From Peptococcaceae bacterium (lineage in GTDB: Bacteria > Bacillota > Desulfitobacteriia > Desulfitobacteriales > Syntrophobotulaceae): a DNA stretch of 58,186 bases. This document shows positions 34,080 to 42,765 of the stretch, in pieces. The stretch lies in contig DUML01000083.1 in the NCBI GenBank assembly GCA_012839895.1, positions 1 through 58,186 on the forward strand, given 5' to 3'. The notes under the pieces are model-generated. The model was not told the DNA's origin, did no database searches, and worked only from the letters and a program-made list of their open reading frames with translations. The position numbers and the translations under genes were made by a program. Within the stretch, counting starts at the first letter, position 1; every line of letters starts with the position of its first letter.

Positions 34080-35678
34080 TTTAGCTAAGGGGAAGGTTAA
34101 GCGGAATGTTGTTCCTTTCCCTAAAGTGCTTTCTACTTCAATTTTACCGCCCCGGACTTTTACCAACTCGGAAACAATAGCCAGCCCTAAGCCGGAACCC
34201 TGGCCTTGGGCATGAGTGCGGGAGCGATCCCCCTGGAAGAATCTTTCAAAGATATGGGGCAGGTCTTCAGGCGGGATGCCTTGGCCGTTATCTTTGACCA
34301 TCAGTGAATAGCTTCTTTCGTTTGCAAATGTGTTAAGCTCAATTATCCCTCCGGCTTTGGTATGCTGGAAAGCATTGCTTAAGAGGTTATAAAGGATTTG
34401 CTTAAGCTCGTCGGTTTTGAGAGGGAAGAACCTTTCCTCGTCAGTAACAGTGGAAAGGGTAGAAAAGTCGGAAATATCTCCTAAGTCCTGATTATTAATT
34501 TTAAGGACTTTATTTTTAAGCATAGGGGAAATCAAGGGAAGTAGCTCAGGCAGAACCTCCTGCAGGCTGGAAAGATAGGAAGTGGATTGTTCCTGGCTGA
34601 GACCTTCTTGGGAGATGCGGGTCAGGGTTAGAAGTTGTTCAGTTAACCTGATTAAGCGTTCAGTCTCAATCAACATAGTTTTATGGGCGGAATCCAGGGT
34701 TTCTTTGTCTGTGGTACCTGTTCTTTGCAGGATTTCTAAAAAGCCGCGAATGGAAGTCAGCGGAGTACGCAGCTCATGGGAAGCATCGGCAATAAATTGC
34801 GACATTCGCTCTTTGGCCTTTTTTTCGGTGTTTAAGGCATTCTCCATTTGCTCCAACATATGGTTAAGAGCTTCACGAAGTTGTTCAATTTCGGAAGCTG
34901 TTTTCATATTGGGCAAGCGTAAGTTGTATTGGCCCCCGGCAATTTTCCGGGCAGTAGAGGAAATGTTCAGCAGGGGTTCCAGGGGTTTTTGCAGGGCAAG
35001 GGCGGTAAGGAGAGTGCTTAAAAGGACAATAAGCAAGGCATTAAAAACATAGCCTTGCAGATTGCGGGCTAAAATGGAGTCTTCTTCTTTCAAAGGTTCT
35101 CCTACCAAAGCATAGCCTAAAATAGGCATATCGGATGCTATTTGGATAGAATTGCTTTCGTGCCTTAGGATGGAAGAAGGGTTTTCTATATATTGCTCGA
35201 TGACGGAAGGAACCTTGGCGGCCAGGACAGGCTTGACCACCAGCATATATTTGCCTTCCTTGGCATTGCCAATGACAAAAGGCTGGGAAGATTGAGCTTT
35301 TTCAAAGAGATCAAATTCCAAATCCTTTTGCATGAAGGGTGGCAAGATGCTGTCCAGTCTGCCGTAACTTTGAACCATAAACCTAAGGTTATTGTCAATG
35401 GTATAAAAAGCTACAAAATTTCCAGGCCGGAGTTCAGCAAACCGACCCGGAGGGAGGTCACTGTTCACCAGCCAGTTAATCATGCTGTCCCGGATTGAGT
35501 TATAGTCGGAAAGCAAATTTTGTTCGACGCTTTGATAAAGGGAATTCTTCAGGGAATGATACTGCATTACCCCAATAGTGGAGAAGAAAATTATATGGCA
35601 AACCCAAAAACGCAGCAGGAGTTGACCTACTAAAGATTTTCGCCAGGTATTAAAGTCAAATCTGATTTTGCTTCTCAT
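34044..35678 (-). CDS. Sensor histidine kinase
   Basis: A 544-residue membrane kinase. Two helices (residues ~20-40 and ~203-222) bracket an extracytoplasmic sensor of ~160 residues. HAMP follows (PLLNISSTARKIAGGQYNLR), then HisKA with the phospho-accepting His in FIADASHELRTPLTSIRGFL and HATPase_c motifs KQILYNLLSNAFQHT (N box), VKDNGQGIPPEDL (G1) and GSGLGLAIVSELV (G2). It lies 28 bases after the response regulator on the same strand and is its partner. The stimulus cannot be read from the sensor domain. The coding end overlaps the ZIP gene tail to tail. Confidence 0.92.
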   Translation of the reverse strand: MRSKIRFDFNTWRKSLVGQLLLRFWVCHIIFFSTIGVMQYHSLKNSLYQSVEQNLLSDYNSIRDSMINWLVNSDLPPGRFAELRPGNFVAFYTIDNNLRFMVQSYGRLDSILPPFMQKDLEFDLFEKAQSSQPFVIGNAKEGKYMLVVKPVLAAKVPSVIEQYIENPSSILRHESNSIQIASDMPILGYALVGEPLKEEDSILARNLQGYVFNALLIVLLSTLLTALALQKPLEPLLNISSTARKIAGGQYNLRLPNMKTASEIEQLREALNHMLEQMENALNTEKKAKERMSQFIADASHELRTPLTSIRGFLEILQRTGTTDKETLDSAHKTMLIETERLIRLTEQLLTLTRISQEGLSQEQSTSYLSSLQEVLPELLPLISPMLKNKVLKINNQDLGDISDFSTLSTVTDEERFFPLKTDELKQILYNLLSNAFQHTKAGGIIELNTFANERSYSLMVKDNGQGIPPEDLPHIFERFFQGDRSRTHAQGQGSGLGLAIVSELVKVRGGKIEVESTLGKGTTFRLTFPLAKSGQEEGKGKTS

Positions 35679-35706
35679 ACTTCTCCAGCCTGCTTTTCTG
35701 TTGAGA

Positions 35707-36399
35707 TTATTCAGTCTGTAAGCGGTAGCCGAGTCCCCGGACGGTTTTAATCAGTTCGTGGGCGGAGTCGCCCAGTTTTTCCCGCAGGTAACGGATATAT
35801 ACTTCGACGATATTGTCTTCGCCTTCAAAATCATAACCCCAGACATGAAGAAGAATATTCTCTTTGCTAAGAGTTTTATTGGCATTCCAAAACATATAAG
35901 ACAGGAGTTTATATTCCGTTGGGGAAAGTTGCAAGACCTGCCCGTCAAGGGAGATTGTTTTCTGAAATTCATTAATCGTAAAACGCCCCAGGGTCTTTTG
36001 CCCTGTTAAATCGGGGAAGCGATTGCGTAATTGTACTTCGATGCGGGCCAGCAGTTCTTCAAAGTGAAAAGGTTTGACCAAATAGTCATTGGCGCCCATT
36101 CTTAAGCCTTTGACAATGTCCTGGGACGAATCTTTGGCTGTAAGCATAATAATGGAAGCGCTTGAGATTTTCGGGATGGCTTCACATACTTCATAACCGT
36201 CTAAGACCGGCATCATAATATCCAAGATGATAACATGGGGTTCAAATTCGGGGATAACTCGCAGGGCTTCTTCGCCGTTTTTCGCAGTTAAAACGTCATA
36301 GCCTTCGTGTTTCAAACCTAAGCTGAGCATCTGCCGAATGGAGGCATCATCATCCACAACCAGTATTTTAAATTTATTCAGGGCTTCATTGTTAGCCAA
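35707..36399 (-). CDS. OmpR/PhoB-family response regulator
   Basis: 230 residues: a receiver domain with acidic pocket ILVVDDDAS, phospho-Asp in VIILDIMMPVLDGYEV, Thr in IIMLTAKDS and Lys in YLVKPFHFEEL; then a C-terminal winged helix (LSPTEYKLLSYMFWNANKTL, VEVYIRYLREKLGD, IKTVRGLGYRL). It is the first gene of a two-gene operon with the kinase. ATG 36399 is preceded by GGAGGAATTACC. A perfect 17-bp hairpin and near-repeats lie in the divergent region upstream and could be its target; that is inference. Confidence 0.93.
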   Translation of the reverse strand: MANNEALNKFKILVVDDDASIRQMLSLGLKHEGYDVLTAKNGEEALRVIPEFEPHVIILDIMMPVLDGYEVCEAIPKISSASIIMLTAKDSSQDIVKGLRMGANDYLVKPFHFEELLARIEVQLRNRFPDLTGQKTLGRFTINEFQKTISLDGQVLQLSPTEYKLLSYMFWNANKTLSKENILLHVWGYDFEGEDNIVEVYIRYLREKLGDSAHELIKTVRGLGYRLQTE

Positions 36400-36591
36400 G
36401 GTAATTCCTCCATTAAGTCTAAACTAAGAGAATAAAGCTAAGATAATATAGTAACAAATTAAGCTGAAAAAAAGCTGAGGGAATTTTATTGCCTAAATTT
36501 AATTCTAAGTTTAATTATAATTGTTTTTCCTCTTTTCCTTAAGGTTTATTTTTAAAAATATTTTCAATATACTTAAATAAGAGCTAAAAAC

Positions 36592-36632
36592 AATAATTAA
36601 ATAAAGAGCTAAGTACTCTTTATTTAATTATT
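36592..36632. repeat. Perfect 17-bp hairpin between the response regulator and thiamine-binding genes
   Basis: AATAATTAAATAAAGAG at 36592-36608 is the exact complement of 36616-36632, with a 7-base loop. The left arm is part of a TTAAATAAAGAGCTAA unit that nearly repeats TTAAATAAGAGCTAA about 25 bases upstream. It lies 36 bases before the rightward gene. Confidence 0.75.
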
Positions 36633-36667
36633 AAATTTTAAAAAATACTTAGAAAGGATGAGTTTAA

Positions 36668-36976
36668 ATGGCAATTGTAGCAGTTAATATGGTACCTCTC
36701 GGAGTGGGGACAAGTGTCAGCAAGTATGTGGCTGCAGCGGAAAAAGTTATTGTCGATCGTCCCAATATTAAACGCCAGGCGGGCCCAATGTTTACTACCC
36801 TGGAAGGTGATTTGGACGAAATAATGCAAGCGATCCGCGAGATGCAGGAAGCGGTGTTTGCTGCCGGCGCCGCCAGGGTCCTAACGACTATTAAGATCGA
36901 TGACCGGCGGGATAAAGAGTCTACCATGGAAAGCAAGATGAATTCCTTAAACGCTAAGCTGAAATGCGACAACTAA
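36668..36976 (+). CDS. MTH1187/UPF0045-family thiamine-binding protein
   Basis: A 102-residue ferredoxin-like fold protein: AIVAVNMVPLGVGTSVSKYV, NIKRQAGPMFTTLEGDLDEIM and ARVLTTIKIDDRRDKESTM are characteristic of the UPF0045/YqgV family, whose members bind thiamine or pyrimidine precursors in archaea and bacteria. ATG 36668 has AAAGGATG upstream. No TPP riboswitch precedes it. It is followed 137 bases later by metH; a shared transcript is possible but not shown. Confidence 0.85.
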   Translation: MAIVAVNMVPLGVGTSVSKYVAAAEKVIVDRPNIKRQAGPMFTTLEGDLDEIMQAIREMQEAVFAAGAARVLTTIKIDDRRDKESTMESKMNSLNAKLKCDN

Positions 36977-37113
36977 TAGCCCATTATAGAGCAAACGTAA
37001 GTAAGATTCTTAGAACCCCTGCTGTATTTAAGCCTTGTTAAGCATGCTGGAAAGAATGGATTTTTTTGATATAATAAAACAATTAAAAATACATAAGGCA
37101 GTGATGGAAGAAA

Positions 37114-40100
37114 GTGAAGGCTACGGAGAAGTTATTAAGAGAATTATTAGCCCGGAAGATTTTGATTCTTGACGGGGCTATGGGCACAATGCTCCAGCAG
37201 CAGGGGTTAACACCTCAAGATTTTGGCGGGCCGGAACTGGAAGGGTGCAATGAGATTTTAAACCTTACCCGTCCGGACATTATCCTGAGCATACATGAAT
37301 CCTATTTGGCTGCCGGTGCGGATATTATTGAGACCAATTCTTTTGGTGCTACCAGAGTAGTCCTGGGAGAGTACAATTTGCAGGACAGGGATATAGAGCT
37401 TAATAGGCTTGCCGCTTGCCTGGCTAAAGAGGCTGCCGCTAAATGGTCCAGTGAAGATAAACCAAGGTTTGTTGCCGGTTCCATGGGCCCAACTACGAAG
37501 ATGTTGGCCTTAACGGGCGGAATAACCTTTGCGGAGCTGGAGGAGGCTTATTACAGGCAGGCTCTTGGCCTGCTGGAGGGCGGGGTTGATCTCCTGCTGG
37601 TGGAGACCTGCCAGGATACCTTAAATGTCAAGGCGGCAGGGGTTGGCATTAAGCGGGCTTTTGCTGAGATAGGCGGAGAAGTGCCCTTAATAATATCCTG
37701 CACAATTGAAGAGCCGGGAACCATGCTTGCCGGGCAAAACATTGAAGCTTTCTATATCTCCATTGAACACCTGAAGCCCCTGGCAGTGGGTTTAAATTGC
37801 GGCTTAGGCCCGGAACTTTTAAGCGACCATCTCCGCACATTAGCGGCCATTTCTACTTGTGCAGTGAGTTGTTACCCCAATGCCGGTTTACCGGACGAAG
37901 AAGGAAGCTACCGGGAGACACCGGAGGAATTTGCCAGCAAAATGCTGAAGTTTGCCCAAAACGGTTGGCTGAATATTGCCGGGGGGTGCTGCGGCACCAC
38001 AAGCGAGCATATTAAAGCCTTAGCGACCGTTTTGGCGGAATATGAGCCCAGAAAGTACAGGGCTTTAACAAGAAGCTCTGTCTCGGGGCTGGAAGCCCTC
38101 TGGCCGGAAGAAGACAACCGGCCCATTTTAGTGGGAGAGAGAACTAATGCCATTGGCTCCCGCAAATTCCGGGAACTGATTGCTGCCGGCCAATGGGAAG
38201 AGGCTTCGGAAATAGCCAGGGCGCAAGTAAAAAACGGCGCCCAGGTAGTGGATATCTGTGTAGCTAATCCTGACCGAGATGAGCTTCAGGATATGCTTAA
38301 TTTTTTGCCCCATGTGGTCAATAAAATTAAAGTTCCCATCATGTTGGATTCTACCGACCCCGAGGTTTTGGAGGCGGCCTTAAGGCTTATTCAGGGCAAG
38401 GCCATTATCAATTCTATTAATTTGGAGAATGGGCTGGAGCGTTTTGAGGCAGTTGTCCCTCTGGTTAAGAAGTATGGCGCGGCAGTAGTAGTCGGGGTAA
38501 TTGACGAACAGGGTATGGCTTTAACCAGAGAGCGCAAACTGGCCATAGCCGAGCGTTCATATGACCTGCTTGTGAATGAATACGGCCTTCAGGCTTCAGA
38601 TATAATTTTTGATCCCCTGACTTTCCCGGTGGGGACAGGGGATACCAAATACCTGGGGTCAGCGGTGGAAACTATTGAAGGTTTAAGGCTTATAAAGAGC
38701 AAATTCCCGGAGTGCAAAACTCTCCTGGGGATTAGCAATGTCTCCTTCGGCTTGCCGCCGGCAGGGAGGGAAGTGCTTAACTCCGTTTTTGTTTATTTAA
38801 ACACCCTGGCCGGGCTGGATTATGCCATTGTCAATACAGAGAAACTGAAGCGTTACGCCACTATCCCCCCGGAAGAACGAAAATTGGCCGAAGATTTGCT
38901 CCTGCAAACCGGCGAGCAAACTCTGCAAGCTTTTACGGATTATTATCGTGGTAAAAAGGTTGAAGAGAAAAAGCAGATTCCTTCCCTTCCTCTGGAAGAA
39001 CGGTTAGCGAACGCTATTATCGAAGGTACTAAAGACGGCCTGGAAAAAAACTTGCAAGAAGCCCTGGCAAAATATGAGCCGCTGGAGATTATCAACGGGC
39101 CTTTAATGAAAGGCATGGAGGAAGTAGGCAATCTTTTTAACCACAATAAGCTGATTGTGGCTGAAGTCTTGCAAAGCGCCGAGGTGATGAAAGCGGCTGT
39201 CAATTGGCTGAAGCCTTACCTGCACCAGACAGAGGCGGCCGTCAAGGGCAAAGTCCTGCTGGCTACCGTCAAAGGGGATGTTCACGATATAGGCAAGAAC
39301 CTGGTGGAAATTATTTTAAGCAATAACGGCTACCAGGTTATCGACTTGGGCGTTAAAGTCAGTTCCGAGCAGATTATTCAGGCCTGCCGGCGGGAAAAAC
39401 CTGATTCTATTGGTTTGTCCGGACTCCTGGTAAAATCCGTCCAGCAGATGCTTCTTACCGCCCAGGATTTGCGGGAAGCCGGTATTTCCCTTCCTCTTAT
39501 GTTGGGTGGCGCGGCTTTGAGCCGTAAATTCACGGAGGAAAAAATCGCCCCGGAATACGACGGACAGGTTTTCTATGCCCGGGATGCCATGGACAGCCTG
39601 AGTATTTTGAAAAAAGCCTTAAGCAAGGGCCAAGACGAAAAAGAACAGGATGAAAAAGAAACGGCTAAGGATATACCGGCTGAAGTTAAAATAGAAGATA
39701 AAGAAGAGATAATAAAAGATGTAGAAGAAAGTATCAAAGTAGGTACAAAAAAAGAAATCAAACGGCATATTAGAGAAGATATTAAACAAGATAGATTTGA
39801 AAATATAAAAGAAGATATTAAAGAAGGTATAAAAGAAGATATCAAAGAAAATGTAAAAGAAAATATAAAAGAAAATATAAAAGAGGATATAAAAGATTTA
39901 ACTCTAGAAAAAGGGACAACGAAGGCTCTAAGGGAGAGGCAAACTCCAAGAATAAGAGAAGAGCAAATTGGAGAACCCTCTATATTCACCAGGCAGCTGT
40001 TGCTTGCTTATCCCCTTGGCGAAATTATCCCCTTTTTAAATAGAGATAGGCTTCTACGCCGTTATCTGGGAGTAGTTCAAGTGCCAGAGACGGCTAAAAA

Positions 40101-40776
40101 GGTAATGCCTTTTAAGGACAAGGCCTTCGAATTCGGGAAACTGCTGGATGATTTCCTGAGTGATGTGCAGGAAAAGAAACTTCTGCAAGCCAACGGAGTG
40201 TTTGCTTTCTTCCCGGTTTATTCCGAGGGCGACAGTATTTATATCTTAAATCCTCAAGATGGGCAGACTGTTCTGGAGAAGTTCACTTTCCCCCGGCAGA
40301 AGGGCAAAGAAGGTCTTTGCCTGGCTGACTTTATCCGCCCGCAAAATGATGGGGCACCTGATTATCTGGGGATGATGGCTTTAACTACCGGCCTGGGAAT
40401 TAGTCGGCAAGCCGAAGAATTAAAGATCAAAGGGGAGTATTTGAAATCCCATCTTTTGCTGAGCCTGGCCTTGAACCTGGCGGAAGCTTTCGCCCAAGTA
40501 ATACAGGCTAAGATGTATAGGGTTTGGGAGCATGAATTAATGCAGGAATCTGAAAAAAATAAGAAAGAGAAAAAAGACGGCCTGAAAATCCATGGGATAC
40601 GAGTCTCTCCAGGTTACCCGGTCTGCCCGGATCTGGAAGACCAGCGCAAAATCTTTTGGCTGCTTAAGCCGGAGGAAATAGGGTTGACCTTAACCGAGAG
40701 CCTGATGATGGAGCCGGAAGCTTCCGTTACCGCCTTGGTTTTCTGTCAGCCCCAAGCAAAGATTTTCCCTATATAA
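37114..40776 (+). CDS. metH: Cobalamin-dependent methionine synthase
   Basis: A 1220-residue multidomain enzyme that methylates homocysteine with methyltetrahydrofolate through cobalamin. The homocysteine domain spans ~1-310 with LDGAMGTMLQQ, a zinc Cys in GLNCGLGP and the pair in GGCCGTTSEHI. The pterin domain spans ~335-600 (ERTNAIGSRKF). The B12 cap and B12 domains span ~625-835 with VKGDVHDIGKNLVEI, whose His ligates cobalt. A Lys/Glu linker of ~120 residues follows, then an AdoMet activation domain (~960-1220) with RVSPGYPVCPDLEDQ. GTG 37114 is the best start. The linker contains eight 4-residue repeats. All modules for catalysis and reactivation appear present. Confidence 0.92.
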   Translation: MKATEKLLRELLARKILILDGAMGTMLQQQGLTPQDFGGPELEGCNEILNLTRPDIILSIHESYLAAGADIIETNSFGATRVVLGEYNLQDRDIELNRLAACLAKEAAAKWSSEDKPRFVAGSMGPTTKMLALTGGITFAELEEAYYRQALGLLEGGVDLLLVETCQDTLNVKAAGVGIKRAFAEIGGEVPLIISCTIEEPGTMLAGQNIEAFYISIEHLKPLAVGLNCGLGPELLSDHLRTLAAISTCAVSCYPNAGLPDEEGSYRETPEEFASKMLKFAQNGWLNIAGGCCGTTSEHIKALATVLAEYEPRKYRALTRSSVSGLEALWPEEDNRPILVGERTNAIGSRKFRELIAAGQWEEASEIARAQVKNGAQVVDICVANPDRDELQDMLNFLPHVVNKIKVPIMLDSTDPEVLEAALRLIQGKAIINSINLENGLERFEAVVPLVKKYGAAVVVGVIDEQGMALTRERKLAIAERSYDLLVNEYGLQASDIIFDPLTFPVGTGDTKYLGSAVETIEGLRLIKSKFPECKTLLGISNVSFGLPPAGREVLNSVFVYLNTLAGLDYAIVNTEKLKRYATIPPEERKLAEDLLLQTGEQTLQAFTDYYRGKKVEEKKQIPSLPLEERLANAIIEGTKDGLEKNLQEALAKYEPLEIINGPLMKGMEEVGNLFNHNKLIVAEVLQSAEVMKAAVNWLKPYLHQTEAAVKGKVLLATVKGDVHDIGKNLVEIILSNNGYQVIDLGVKVSSEQIIQACRREKPDSIGLSGLLVKSVQQMLLTAQDLREAGISLPLMLGGAALSRKFTEEKIAPEYDGQVFYARDAMDSLSILKKALSKGQDEKEQDEKETAKDIPAEVKIEDKEEIIKDVEESIKVGTKKEIKRHIREDIKQDRFENIKEDIKEGIKEDIKENVKENIKENIKEDIKDLTLEKGTTKALRERQTPRIREEQIGEPSIFTRQLLLAYPLGEIIPFLNRDRLLRRYLGVVQVPETAKKVMPFKDKAFEFGKLLDDFLSDVQEKKLLQANGVFAFFPVYSEGDSIYILNPQDGQTVLEKFTFPRQKGKEGLCLADFIRPQNDGAPDYLGMMALTTGLGISRQAEELKIKGEYLKSHLLLSLALNLAEAFAQVIQAKMYRVWEHELMQESEKNKKEKKDGLKIHGIRVSPGYPVCPDLEDQRKIFWLLKPEEIGLTLTESLMMEPEASVTALVFCQPQAKIFPI
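39799..39894 (+). repeat. 12-bp tandem repeat (8 copies) inside metH
   Basis: Eight consecutive units of GAAAATATAAAA type encode E-[NDG]-[IV]-K repeats at about residues 896-927 of MetH, in the linker between the B12 and activation domains. The preceding ~60 residues are similar low-complexity Lys/Glu/Ile sequence. Confidence 0.92.
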
Positions 40777-40889
40777 AGACTTTTCATATACCTAGGTAAG
40801 TTGAACAAGATATATCATGTGACTGTATAAATGGAACTGAACGGTAACTTAATAGGAATTAATTTAAAAAGAATCGAGACGTAGATAGC

Positions 40890-41824
40890 ATGAATAAGCA
40901 TAACTTACTCCCCCGTGAGTCTAAGACCTTGCTAACGAACAAATATGCGGTAATCTGTATTGCAATTTTTTGCTCTGTCCTTTGGGGCAGCGCTTTTCCG
41001 GTTCTGAAGGTAACCTATCAGGAATTGGCTTTAACTCCGGATGACTATGGAGCGAGAATTATCCTGGCTGCTTTTAGATTTATGCTGGCCGGGTTTGTCC
41101 TTTTAATTGGGGTCCGCTTTGGGCTGCATAAGCCTCTGAAATTGGAACGCAGCTTATGGCCGCCGGTAATTAGCTTAGGTATACTTCAGATCTTCTTGCA
41201 GTATTTTTTCTTTTATAATGGCTTGGCTCAAACTACCGGCATGAAAGGTGCAGTACTGCAATCCTCTAATATCTTCTTTGTTGTGGTTCTGGCTCATTTT
41301 ATTTATAAAAACGACCGTTTGAATTGGCGGAAAATATTCGGCTTAGTAGCCGGTTTTGCCGGAATTATTGTTGTTAATTGGGGACAAGAAGTAAGCTGGC
41401 ATTTCTCTTTAACGGGAGAAGGCTTTTTAATCCTGGCGGGTTTAACTACTGCTGTGGGAACCATCCTGGCCAAAAGGCTTACCCAGGATATTAATGCTTT
41501 TTTGCTTACGGGCTGGCAAATGGTCAGCGGCTCCCTTTTGCTTTTTGCGGTGGGTTTTTTGGACAGGGGCTCCTTTTTACTCCCCTGGCTCTATGGCTTT
41601 TAGTTTACTCGGTTTTTTTGTCGGCAACTGCCTTTTCCTTATGGTATGCTATCCTCAAATATAACAAAGCAGGGGAGATTGCCGTCTACAGGTTCATGAT
41701 TCCGGTCTCCGGCGCTTTGCTCTCTTCTTTCTTTATTGCCGGGGAAAATTTGAGCATAACGGTTATTCTGGCTTTATTGCTTGTTACAGCCGGAATTATG
41801 GTAGTCAGTTACCATAAATCATAA
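40890..41824 (+). pseudogene. EamA/DMT-family transporter gene split by a frameshift
   Basis: The first frame (40890-41603, 237 residues) gives about eight helices of an EamA-type drug/metabolite transporter (WGSAFPVLKVTYQELA, ILQIFLQYFFFYNGLAQTTG) and ends in YGF-stop. Two bases out of frame the sequence continues from about 41591 with WLLVYSVFLSATAFSLWYAI to SYHKS and a stop at 41824, which are the last two helices. Joined, they give a normal ~310-residue transporter. The break lies near 41588-41600. It is a pseudogene or a sequencing error; the 5' part could still make a truncated protein. Confidence 0.82.
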
Positions 41825-41903
41825 ATTAATTAGTATTTGTAAGTCATAAACTGGTAAATTGATTTAAATAAACGAGGGTAATAATGCTTACTTATTACCG
41901 GAT

Positions 41904-41938
41904 AAAAAGACCCCGAGAAATTATCCCGGGATCTTTTT
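41904..41938. terminator. Bidirectional terminator
   Basis: AAAAAGA-CCCG at 41904-41915 pairs with CGGG-A-TCTTTTT at 41927-41938 around one mismatch, serving the EamA remnant and the convergent gene at 41970. Confidence 0.7.
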
Positions 41939-41969
41939 GTTTTATTTTTAAAGATTTTCTTTAAGCCAA

Positions 41970-42638
41970 TTACTCTAAATCGTAAATCGAGTGCAGCCTT
42001 CTTCGTCCAAACAAGCTGGGATTGTGGTTATAATCGAATGGGTTTACGCTGGCCGGACTGCTGTTGTTAAAGGCAGTGCCGTTGTTCATGTTAGGCAGGG
42101 GGGCTTGGAAATTACCATCAGAGCCGGTCTGGGCGGGGATTTGTGGGTTTCCGCCCATGGGGACAGGTTGATTATTTATTACAGGGAATGGTCTGTTGGG
42201 GGGTGTAACGTCTGCAGGATTAGCCCTGCGCGAGAAAAGACCACTTTTTTTAGCTTTTCTGGCTTGAAATATTTTGGCAAGCCCGAAGGATTTTCTTTTC
42301 CGTTTTACTTGGGTATTGCTCTGGTTTGCCTCAGGGTTTTGCGCTTGTGCTGAAGCATCATTTGAGGAACCAGAAGCGTTTTGGTTACTGTTAGGAAGGT
42401 TTATATTAGCTTTTGAGAGTGCCTTTTGCAGCAGTGGATATCCTACCTTATTGAGAAAGATTGTACCTGTTTTACGGGCAAGAGGGATGCCTATTTTCCT
42501 GGCAAGGGGAAGACCTATCTTTTTGGCAAGGGGGATAGTAATTTTTTCGGTAATAATAGGCTCCAGCCGAGGGCCGAGTTCCTTCATGACCAGAGGGGCT
42601 ACTTTTTGCAAAAGATAGGAGGTTTGATTTGCGCTCAT
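41970..42638 (-). CDS. Hypothetical protein with internal PLARKIG repeats
   Basis: 222 residues. Residues ~30-62 hold three similar units, IPLAKKIGLPLARKIGIPLA and on to ARKTG, likely one amphipathic helix. The middle (~78-115) is Asn/Ser/Gln-rich, followed by a basic patch VKRKRKSFGLAKIFQARKAK and a Pro/Asn/Gly-rich tail ending RRRLHSIYDLE. The composition suggests a structural or surface-associated protein, perhaps of spores; no family is recognised. ATG 42638 has a perfect AAGGAGG site, so it is very likely expressed. Confidence 0.6.
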   Translation of the reverse strand: MSANQTSYLLQKVAPLVMKELGPRLEPIITEKITIPLAKKIGLPLARKIGIPLARKTGTIFLNKVGYPLLQKALSKANINLPNSNQNASGSSNDASAQAQNPEANQSNTQVKRKRKSFGLAKIFQARKAKKSGLFSRRANPADVTPPNRPFPVINNQPVPMGGNPQIPAQTGSDGNFQAPLPNMNNGTAFNNSSPASVNPFDYNHNPSLFGRRRLHSIYDLE

Positions 42639-42765
42639 TTTGTTACCTCCTTATGGATATTATGGTAATTAATTACAATAAACAATATGCGAGCTAAGGC
42701 TAATTGGTGAGTTACAGACAGGCAAAAAGTAGCAAAGGGCAGAGGGCGGCGGTTAATTGTCATCC

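Noticed and set aside
36400-36667. TPP riboswitch before the thiamine-binding protein
   Set aside because: The conserved TPP-aptamer segments are absent; only an AT-rich palindrome is present.
39573-39989. Minus-strand Ser/Phe/Ile-rich repeat protein
   Set aside because: It is an artefact of the Lys/Glu/Ile minisatellite in metH read backwards.
42274-42618. 114-residue plus-strand frame
   Set aside because: Shadow of the repeat-bearing protein at 41970-42638, which has a perfect AAGGAGG site.
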